7,943 nucleotides of DNA. Source: Veillonella sp. (GTDB lineage: Bacteria > Bacillota_C > Negativicutes > Veillonellales > Veillonellaceae). The position numbers and the translations under genes are program-made. The stretch spans positions 1-7,943 of the forward strand of contig JAGZGB010000073.1 of NCBI GenBank assembly GCA_018367495.1. The letters are read 5' to 3'. Below the pieces are notes generated by a model. The model had not been told where the DNA came from. It saw nothing but the letters and a program-made list of their open reading frames with translations, and did no database searches. How positions within the stretch are numbered: position 1 is the first letter of the stretch; each line of letters begins with the position of its first letter. Below, piece after piece: positions 1-6,300 of this stretch.

Positions 1-20
1 AAAGGGCTGTATAGCTATAA

Positions 21-26
21 GAGGTG
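21..26 (+). promoter_or_regulatory. Ribosome binding site deciding the TTG start of fabF
   Basis: GAGGTG, complementary to the 3' end of 16S rRNA, ends six bases before the TTG at 33. There is no in-frame ATG near the start of the frame, and the protein read from this TTG begins exactly where the family begins (MEKRVVITGLG). The TTG start is therefore well supported. Confidence 0.8.
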
Positions 27-32
27 GAATAA

Positions 33-1277
33 TTGGAAAAACGTGTAGTAATTACTGGCTTAGGGGCAGTGACTCCTGTAGGTATCGGTAAAGAGAACTT
101 TTACAATGCGTTATTGGCAGGTCAATCTGGTATTGGGCCAATTACACGCTTTGATGCATCTGAATATGCAACGCGTATTGCTGGTGAAGTAAAAGATTTT
201 GATGTTACAAATTATGGCGTAGACAAAAAAGAAGCTCGTCGTATGGACCGTTCTGTAGAATTGGCTATCGGCGCTGCTGTTCTTGCTTGTGAAGATGCTG
301 ATCTTGACTTGGATAAACAAGATCTAGATCGTTGTGGTACTGTTGTTGGTACTGGTATTGGTGGTATCGACTCTATCCATGAAGTATATGAAACATTATT
401 CGAAAAAGGTCCTGGCCGTGTAAGCCCATTTGCAGTTCCTATGATGATTGCAAATATGACATCTGCACGCGTATCCATTCGCCTTGGTCTTAAAGGCCCT
501 GTTATTACAGACGTAACTGCTTGTACTTCTGGTACAAATGCTATTGGCGATGCTTTCCGTATCATCCAACGTGGTGATGCTGATATCATGTTCGCTGGTG
601 GTACTGAAGCGGCTGTATCCCCAGCTGCTGTAGCTGGTTTTGCGGCTATGAAAGCTATGTCTACACGCAATGACGAACCAACAAAAGCATCTCGTCCATT
701 TGATCGTGATCGTGATGGTTTCGTAATGGGTGAAGGTTCTGGTATCGTAGTTCTTGAAGAATTAGAACACGCTAAAGCTCGTGGTGCTCACATCTACGCT
801 GAAGTAGTAGGTTATGGTACTAATGGTGATGCTTACCACATCACTGCGCCAGCTCCAGGTGGTGTACAAGCTCGTAAATGTATGGAATTAGCAATTAAAG
901 ATGCAGGTATCGATCCTAAAGACGTTAACTATATCAATGCTCATGGTACATCTACTGGCCTAAATGATAAAAATGAAACATTGGCTATTAAAGAATTGTT
1001 TGGCGATCATGCAAAAGATATCGCTGTTAATTCTACAAAATCCATGACAGGTCACTTGTTAGGTGCTGCTGGTGCTATCGAAACTATCGTTATGGCGATG
1101 GCTATCGAAACTGGTAAAATTCACCCTACAATCAACTGTGACAATCCTGATGAAGGTTTGGATCTAGACTATGTTCGCGAAGGTGCACGTGATCTTCAAG
1201 TCAAATGTGCTCTTTCCAACTCTTTTGGTTTTGGCGGTCATAACGGTACACTTTGCGTACGCCGTTATGAAGATTAA
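33..1277 (+). CDS. fabF: 3-oxoacyl-[acyl-carrier-protein] synthase II (FabF, KAS II)
   Basis: This enzyme condenses malonyl-ACP with a growing acyl-ACP, the decarboxylating elongation step of type II fatty acid synthesis in the cytoplasm. The 414 residues match the usual FabF length. Seen in the sequence: the N-terminal thiolase-fold start (VVITGLGAVTPVG, residues 5-17); nucleophile Cys164 in VTACTSG; the two catalytic histidines His304 (INAHGTST) and His341 (MTGH); conserved Lys336 just before the second His; and the gating loop NSFGFGGHN (396-404) with Phe400. The Cys-His-His triad separates it from FabH (Cys-His-Asn). The start is TTG with a good ribosome binding site. Codon use is strongly biased to GGT, GCT, GTA and CGT, more than in the genes downstream, which suggests high expression (inference). 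It probably belongs to a fab operon entering from the left. Its stop codon overlaps the rnc start (TAATG). Confidence 0.97.
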   Translation: MEKRVVITGLGAVTPVGIGKENFYNALLAGQSGIGPITRFDASEYATRIAGEVKDFDVTNYGVDKKEARRMDRSVELAIGAAVLACEDADLDLDKQDLDRCGTVVGTGIGGIDSIHEVYETLFEKGPGRVSPFAVPMMIANMTSARVSIRLGLKGPVITDVTACTSGTNAIGDAFRIIQRGDADIMFAGGTEAAVSPAAVAGFAAMKAMSTRNDEPTKASRPFDRDRDGFVMGEGSGIVVLEELEHAKARGAHIYAEVVGYGTNGDAYHITAPAPGGVQARKCMELAIKDAGIDPKDVNYINAHGTSTGLNDKNETLAIKELFGDHAKDIAVNSTKSMTGHLLGAAGAIETIVMAMAIETGKIHPTINCDNPDEGLDLDYVREGARDLQVKCALSNSFGFGGHNGTLCVRRYED

Positions 1278-2014
1278 TGGCTGCTATCGAAGCGCATAAG
1301 AGTAAGATGATACAAGCTCGTGAAGAATCTCTTCATGGGCTTGTTGCTCGTTTAGATATACCTGTGTCAGATATATCCATTATCGATTGTGCCTTTACAC
1401 ATACATCTTATGCGAATGAACATAAATCAAAGCATATTCATCACAATCAACGATTAGAGTTTTTAGGCGATGCTGTACTGGACCTCATCATTGGGGAATA
1501 CTTATTTAAAAAGTACCCGGATATGGCTGAAGGAAACTTGACGAAAATTAAGGCCGCTACAGTATGTGAGGATTCTTTAGCATCTGTAAGTCGTTCTTTG
1601 CAATTGGGGCAATATTTATTGCTCGGTCATGGTGAATGTGCTTCTGGTGGTAATAATCGTAATTCTATTTTAGCGGATACCTTTGAGTCTCTCATTGGTG
1701 CTATTTATATTTCTACAGATTACCAAACGGCGATGGACTTCGTTTTAAAACATCTTATTACTTATATCAAGCAAGCTTTAGAAGGAAAACGGGGCAAGGA
1801 TTATAAAACCTTGTTACAAGAATATGTGCAACGGGATGGTGATAAACATATCGTATATCGTTTGCTCAGTGAAAGTGGTCCCGACCATGCAAAAACCTTT
1901 TATATGGTGGTCGAAATCAATGGTGTTACTTACGAGGCAGGCTCTGGTAAAAGTAAAAAAATTGCAGAACAACATGCGGCTCAATTAACGTTAGAAAAGT
2001 TAATGGCTAAATAG
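1277..2014 (+). CDS. rnc: Ribonuclease III
   Basis: This is a dsRNA-specific endonuclease that processes rRNA precursors and structured mRNAs as a Mg-dependent homodimer. Seen: the RNase III signature QRLEFLGDAVL (58-68) with Glu61 and Asp65; Glu85 in AEGNLTK; Asp134 and Glu137 in ILADTFESLIG, which completes the metal site; and a C-terminal dsRNA-binding domain (about 174-243) ending with the typical GSGKSKKIAEQHAA segment. Gln58 stands where E. coli has Glu38, a substitution that the family signature allows. At 245 residues it has normal length. The ATG shares one base with the fabF stop (TAATG) and lacks a convincing Shine-Dalgarno sequence, so expression is probably by translational coupling to fabF. 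A second in-frame ATG at 1307 (codon 11), with a weak AAGAG upstream, is an alternative start; both would leave the catalytic domain whole. A terminator follows directly. Confidence 0.97.
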   Translation: MAAIEAHKSKMIQAREESLHGLVARLDIPVSDISIIDCAFTHTSYANEHKSKHIHHNQRLEFLGDAVLDLIIGEYLFKKYPDMAEGNLTKIKAATVCEDSLASVSRSLQLGQYLLLGHGECASGGNNRNSILADTFESLIGAIYISTDYQTAMDFVLKHLITYIKQALEGKRGKDYKTLLQEYVQRDGDKHIVYRLLSESGPDHAKTFYMVVEINGVTYEAGSGKSKKIAEQHAAQLTLEKLMAK

Positions 2015-2038
2015 AAAAGCGCCTAATGGCGCTTTTTT
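2015..2038 (+). terminator. Intrinsic terminator after rnc
   Basis: The stem pairs AAAAGCGCC (2015-2023) with GGCGCTTTT (2028-2036) around a TAAT loop. It has nine base pairs with a GC-rich core, followed by a T run (2033-2038). It starts on the base after the rnc stop codon and should end the fabF-rnc transcript. The A run on the left side means it could also act on transcripts from the other strand, but no gene faces it within the window. Confidence 0.93.
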
Positions 2039-2041
2039 CTG

Positions 2042-2047
2042 TATAAT
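2042..2047 (+). promoter_or_regulatory. Possible -10 element (TATAAT) after the rnc terminator
   Basis: A perfect TATAAT lies just beyond the terminator. The position where a -35 box should be (about 2019-2024) falls inside the terminator stem and does not resemble TTGACA. The TG before the hexamer sits one base too close for a standard extended -10. In DNA this AT-rich the hexamer may be chance. If real, transcription would begin near 2054 and give the radical SAM gene a structured leader of roughly 155 bases. Confidence 0.22.
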
Positions 2048-2104
2048 AGTATATAGAATAGTAATATATTTATCTTATGATCGTTGTATCGAAAGCCTTA
2101 TATC

Positions 2105-2116
2105 TTAATATATTAA
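2105..2116. repeat. Palindrome TTAATATATTAA, copy 1
   Basis: This is a perfect 12-bp palindrome, identical to the core of the second copy 43 bases downstream, about four helical turns. The paired, phased arrangement would suit binding of two dimers of a regulator, but pure A/T palindromes also arise easily in a spacer of this composition. Confidence 0.45.
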
Positions 2117-2140
2117 TTACATATCATAAGGAATAAATAC

Positions 2141-2164
2141 ATGGATATTAATATATTAATATAA
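2141..2164 (+). CDS. Possible seven-codon leader peptide (MDINILI)
   Basis: An AAGGA sequence at 2128-2132 lies eight bases before an ATG at 2141. The frame reads Met-Asp-Ile-Asn-Ile-Leu-Ile and stops with TAA at 2162-2164. It starts at the end of the hairpin loop and runs through the 3' arm of the inverted repeat, so a ribosome translating it would block the hairpin. Two of its three Ile codons are ATA. The favourable point is the well-spaced ribosome binding site. The caution is that any frame through ATTAATATATTAAT yields Ile, Asn and Leu codons. I regard it as a hypothesis. Confidence 0.22.
   Translation: MDINILI
2145..2162. repeat. 18-bp perfect palindrome, copy 2 of the TTAATATATTAA core
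   Basis: ATATTAATATATTAATAT is self-complementary over all 18 bases; its central 12 bases (2148-2159) repeat the palindrome at 2105-2116. It forms most of the 3' arm of the larger inverted repeat. It may be a protein-binding site or a local hairpin. All bases are A or T, so chance weighs more than for mixed sequence. Confidence 0.5.
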
Positions 2165-2194
2165 AAGGTTTTGACTGAGTTTATTTTATATAAG

Positions 2195-2201
2195 AAAGGA
2201 G
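2195..2201 (+). promoter_or_regulatory. Ribosome binding site fixing the radical SAM gene start at 2209
   Basis: AAAGGAG ends one base before an in-frame GTG at 2203 and seven bases before the ATG at 2209. Only the ATG has workable spacing, so the gene starts at 2209, and the two extra residues (Met-Thr) of the longer reading should be dropped. Confidence 0.85.
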
Positions 2202-2208
2202 AGTGACT

Positions 2209-3351
2209 ATGAAACCATTTGGTATGATACCTTTTTTTATACCTCATCTAGGGTGTCCTTATGTATGTACATTTTGTAACCAGTCCCGTATTACAGGCCA
2301 ATCTGGTATTAGTCACCTAACACCGGATTATATAAAAAAAACGATTACAGATTATGTGGGTAAAAAAAGAAATGATAAGTTTTGGGAGGTTGCCTTTTAT
2401 GGAGGCTCTTTTACAGCCATTCATCGTGATTTGCAACATACCTTATTAGCGCCAGCTTATGAGATGTTACAACAGGACATAATCGATGGTATACGTTGCT
2501 CTACACGGCCTGATGCTGTTGGGGATGAGGCTATCTCGTTTTTACAATCCTATGGCGTAAAAACAGTAGAACTTGGCGTACAGTCAATGAATGATGGTAT
2601 TTTAGTCGATGCTAAGCGCGGTCACACAGCACAAGAGGTAGTAGATGCTGTTGCACGATTAAAGCGACGTGGAATGACTGTAGGTGTTCAGCTTTTACCA
2701 GGATTAAAAGGTGAAACCTGGGAAACCATTATAGAAACCGCTATTGCTGTAGTTAAATTAGAACCAGATTTTGTACGAATCTATCCTGTTCTTGTTATAG
2801 AAAATACGGAACTAGCAGATCAATATAGATCTGGTGAGTATGAGCCATTAAGTACTGAACAAGCTATTAAATATTGTGCATTCTTAAAGGAATGGTTTGA
2901 ACAGCATAATATTGAAGTTATACGTACAGGATTACAAAGCACGGAAGAGCTAGATTCAGGCAATAGTTTGGTAGCAGGTCCCTATGAACCTGCTATGGGT
3001 GAGCTCGTTGTAAATGAACAATATAAACAACGTATTGAAAGATGTATTAATGAACATCTTTCTTCAGAAAACTTGTTAGGAAAGCAAAATGATTACGATT
3101 TTTCTCATTTTGATTGTTACCATACCCATAAGGTAGGATGTAGATTTTATTCGGATAGTGGTGATATTTTGTTGAAACATAGGATTGTAATTTCTTATCC
3201 TAGAAGCAGTACATCAAAGGTGCGAGGTCTCAAAAATCGCAATATTTTATATTTCCAAAAAACGTATCCTCAATTTAGCATAGATTGGTGTGAAGATAGT
3301 ACGAGAAATACTGTTCGTTGCTGTATTGATGGCCTACAATATATGTTATAA
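2209..3351 (+). CDS. Elp3-like radical SAM protein without acetyltransferase domain
   Basis: This is a 380-residue radical S-adenosylmethionine enzyme. The cluster motif is CPYVCTFC, with Cys16, Cys20 and Cys23 (CxxxCxxC) as ligands of the 4Fe-4S cluster that cleaves SAM. Other radical SAM landmarks are YGGSF (64-68), STRPD (98-102), ELGVQS (121-126) and the LLPGLKGET strand (162-170). The stretch IYPVLVIENTELADQYRSGEYEPLS (191-215) strongly recalls Elp3 (IYPTLVI..T.L...W.SG.Y), the catalytic subunit of tRNA wobble-uridine modification. The usual C-terminal GNAT acetyltransferase domain of Elp3 (COG1243) is absent, so the classical carboxymethyl chemistry may not apply. The C-terminal 100 residues contain extra cysteines (303, 311, 361, 371, 372) and a basic stretch SKVRGLKNRNI (336-346) that might contact nucleic acid (inference). 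A gene of this kind between rnc and smc is familiar from other Clostridia/Negativicutes genomes (from memory). Substrate and product are unknown. Confidence 0.88.
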   Translation: MKPFGMIPFFIPHLGCPYVCTFCNQSRITGQSGISHLTPDYIKKTITDYVGKKRNDKFWEVAFYGGSFTAIHRDLQHTLLAPAYEMLQQDIIDGIRCSTRPDAVGDEAISFLQSYGVKTVELGVQSMNDGILVDAKRGHTAQEVVDAVARLKRRGMTVGVQLLPGLKGETWETIIETAIAVVKLEPDFVRIYPVLVIENTELADQYRSGEYEPLSTEQAIKYCAFLKEWFEQHNIEVIRTGLQSTEELDSGNSLVAGPYEPAMGELVVNEQYKQRIERCINEHLSSENLLGKQNDYDFSHFDCYHTHKVGCRFYSDSGDILLKHRIVISYPRSSTSKVRGLKNRNILYFQKTYPQFSIDWCEDSTRNTVRCCIDGLQYML

Positions 3352-3352
3352 T
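3326..3352 (+). promoter_or_regulatory. Candidate extended -10 promoter for smc
   Basis: TGTTATAAT (3344-3352) is a perfect extended -10 element. A partial -35 box TTGATG (3326-3331, four of six matches) lies 15 bases before the hexamer, a short spacing that extended -10 promoters tolerate. The hexamer spans the last sense codon and the stop of the radical SAM gene. Transcription would start near 3359 and give smc a leader of about 38 bases. This would let smc-ftsY be expressed separately from the gene upstream. Confidence 0.5.
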
Positions 3353-3383
3353 AAAAGATATGATTATTCGGGGTTGTTAGTAG

Positions 3384-3391
3384 AAAGGAGG
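3384..3391 (+). promoter_or_regulatory. Strong ribosome binding site of smc
   Basis: AAAGGAGG is a near-perfect anti-16S match, five bases before the ATG at 3397, and fixes that start. The 45-base gap from the preceding gene contains no terminator. Confidence 0.9.
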
Positions 3392-3396
3392 CAGTC

Positions 3397-6300
3397 ATGC
3401 AATTACTTCGGTTAGAATTAAAGGGCTTTAAATCGTTTGCAGATAAAACGGTTGTAAAATTCTCGCCAGGAATGACTGCCGTTATTGGACCTAACGGAAG
3501 TGGTAAAAGTAATATTACGGATGCTATGAAATGGGTTTTAGGGGAATCTAATGTCCGTAACTTACGTGGTCAAAAAGCAGAGGATATTATTTTCTCTGGT
3601 ACGGAAAAACGTAAACCAATGAGTGCAGCTGAGGTTACACTTGTATTTGACAATAGTGACCATCAATTAGATGTAGATATGGCTGAGGTTGCTATTACAC
3701 GCCGTATTTATCGTACTGGTGAAAGTGAGTTCCTTATCAATAAACGCTCTTGTCGGTTAAAGGATATTCACCTTTTATTAGCTGATACAGGCCTGGGGAA
3801 AGATTCAATGGCTATTATCGGTCAGAATCGCATTGATGCTATTTTGAATTCAAAGCCTGAAGAGCGTCGTTTGATCTTTGAAGATGTAGCAGGTATTTCT
3901 CGTTTTAAGATCAATAAAGAAGATGCATTGCGTCGTATTGCTAGTACGGATCGAAACATGGAACGCGTACGCGACGTTATGGCTACTATTGAAGAGCAAC
4001 TGGGACCTTTGTCTGAAAAGGCTGAAAAGACTAAAAAATATATGAACTTAAGTCGTACAAAGCGCGACTATGACGGGGCATTAGGCTTTCATAATTATAA
4101 GACATCAGACCGTCTATTAACTCGCTTTGAAAACGATAATATCTCCTTTAAGAATGAAGAGATTGAGCTTCAAACGGAATTGTCCAAATTAGAAGCTCGT
4201 CGTTATACCTTGCAATCCTCTTCCACTAAAGAGCAAGAACAGTTAAAGTTGTGGGAAGCGCAGTATACGGAAAAGCAACGTGATGAAGAACGTTTAGCTG
4301 GCCAGTTACGTTTGTTAGAAGAGCAATTAAAGACGGCTCACCGCGAATTAGATGAAACATCTATGCGTATTAGCGAATTGGAAGCTACGAAGAAGGGCGA
4401 AGAACAACAATTACGCATTTTAAATCAATTGATTCAAGATGAAAGTGCTCAATTAATAGAGAAAGAGTCTAAGCTAGAAGAGTTAGAGTCTAATTATAAA
4501 AAATCTGTTGAAGATGTTAGCGCTGAACAAGCGAAGTTCCAGTCCTTGCAGTCTAATCGAGAAGCCTTTGAGCAACATCAGTTAGAACTGGTGAGCGCTA
4601 TTGAAACAGCAAAGGCTAGTATTCGTAGCTTAGAAGCTCGTAAGGAAGAGTCTACAAAACAATGTGAGGTTTTAAAGACTGAAATAGGTCAAGTAGATAG
4701 TGAATTACAAGTAGCTCGCGGTGAATTTGACACATTAGGCCAACAGTTTAATGCTATTTCTGCACAACGACAAGCCCTCGTTGATGGCGGTAAAGAAGCA
4801 GTGATGCAAGTTCGTGAAGAACGCAAAGAATTACAAAAATTACGTACCCAAGAGCAACGTGTTAAAGGTCGTATCGAACTATTAGCCCAATGGGAAGAAC
4901 AACATGAAGGCTATTTAGAAGGTACTAAGAATATCTTAAACGGTATAGGAGCTTGGCGCGAACAAATTACAGGTGCTGTTGGTGATCTCTTTACGGTAGA
5001 AGATAAATATACTACGGCTATCGAAACGGCATTAGGTGGTAGTGTTAACCACGTTGTGACCACTACTGCTCGCGCTGCTGCGGAGGGTGTCAATTATTTG
5101 AAATCTATCCAAGGTGGCCGCGTAACCTTCTTGCCGATGGATTCTGTAAAAGGAAAACCCTATGATACACCGGCTTTACATGAAAGTTGTGTAATAGGTA
5201 CTGCTGTTGATTGTATTTCCTTTGATAATACATACGCTCATATTTTCCAATATTTATTAGGCCGTACGTTGGTAGTGTCCTCTATGGATGATGCCATTGG
5301 ATTACAGAAGAAATATAATCAACAATTGCGTATCGTTACGCTTACAGGGGAGCAATTCCAACCTGGTGGTTCTTTAACAGGTGGCGCTACAAAGCGTAAG
5401 CGTGCTTCTGTTTTGAGTCGTAAAGAAGAGGCTGCCAGCCTTGAACAAGAGCTTGTACATATTGAAGAACAAATTCGTTCTTTAACAGCTAGCTTAGAAA
5501 ACTTGGAAAAACGGGTTGAAGAGGCTGAAAAAGAACGAGGTACCCTTGATGAAAGCTACCAACATACGAACTTACTGTATGTGGCTAGCGAAACAAAGGT
5601 ACAAAATATTCAAAATCAAATGGAGCGTAAGAAACGTGTTCTCTGTGAAGAAGAGCAACGTTTATTACAAATCGATATTGATTTAGCTAGTACAACGGCT
5701 AACTTGAAAGACCAAGAAACAGCATTGGCTTCTTTGCAAGAAGACCACGGTGTAGATGGCAATCAAGGGGCCTTAATGGAGCGTTTAACTGTATTACAAA
5801 AGGTACAGCAAGAGGCTTATGAAACTTTCACAGAGGCACGTCTCACCTGTGATACGTTGCGACAAACCATTAAGGAACATGAAGCTCAGCGAGAACAACG
5901 TAATCAATCCATTACTAACATTGTAGAGCGGTTAACACCGTTAGGTAATTTGCTGATTAGCACTACAGAGCGCTGTGAAGTGGAGCTACCTAAGGCTAAA
6001 GAATTGGCAGACCGAGAATTGGCTTCTGCTACAGCGGAGGTTGAACGATTGCGTGCACTTCGCGATGAGGCTTATAATAAAACATCTACAGGACGTGAAG
6101 AGATGGAATCTATCCTCGGTGAGCAAGATCGATTGAACCAACGATATAAAGTCGTTCAAGGTCGACTCGTCGATATGGAAGGTAAGATTACTCGTCATCG
6201 CATGGATTGTGAGCGCTTTGTAGAAGAACTACAAGAGTTAGGCTTTACCTTAGAAGATGCGCAGGCTCTTCGCATTGAAGGTTCTGTAAACGATTGGAAG

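Larger units (their letters stand above)
2092..2172. repeat. Long imperfect inverted repeat in the leader of the radical SAM gene
   Basis: The arms at 2092-2117 and 2147-2172 are reverse complements at 23 of 26 positions. One of the three mismatches would be a G-U pair in RNA. The 29-base loop is 2118-2146. The inner half of each arm contains the same palindromic 12-mer (TTAATATATTAA), which by itself would pair. The outer 13 positions (from AAAGCCTTATAT to the matching ATAAAAGGTTTT) also pair with three mismatches, including two G-C pairs, and that part is not explained by the palindrome. No T run follows the 3' arm, so it is not an ordinary terminator. I see no flanking target duplication that would mark a small transposable repeat. 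It could be a leader RNA hairpin, a DNA operator or a remnant element. The structure is certain from sequence; the function is unknown. Confidence 0.7.

Noticed and set aside
10..19. Ten-base palindrome TATAGCTATA upstream of fabF, and a TAG at 12-14 that could end a preceding gene
   Set aside because: Too short to call an operator, and too few bases are present to tell whether the TAG ends a real upstream gene (an acpP or fab gene would be expected by context).
111..670. Open frames on the minus strand inside fabF
   Set aside because: They lie opposite a fully supported, conserved gene, have no ribosome binding sites and show no recognisable protein features; they are shadows of biased codon use.
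1448..1450. Gln58 of RNase III in place of the Glu found in E. coli as a possible loss of a catalytic residue
   Set aside because: The RNase III signature accepts Q at this place, and the essential Glu61, Asp65, Asp134 and Glu137 are all present.
2084..2111. TTGTAT with TAATAT 16 bases later as a promoter
   Set aside because: Only three and four of six matches; in an A/T-rich spacer such pairs are expected by chance.
2171..2176. TTGACT resembling a -35 box before the radical SAM gene
   Set aside because: The position 17 bases downstream is the ribosome binding site and shows no -10 hexamer.
3360..3380. Small frame ATG ATT ATT CGG GGT TGT TAG in the smc leader
   Set aside because: It has no ribosome binding site and is only six codons long; its closeness to the predicted transcription start is not enough to claim a leaderless ORF.
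3814..3843. SMC Q-loop reading IGQN instead of IGQG
   Set aside because: The glutamine itself is present and all other ATPase motifs are normal; this is most likely a lineage variant.
4911..6198. Short minus-strand open frames inside smc
   Set aside because: They oppose intact SMC hinge and coiled-coil coding sequence and have no independent support.
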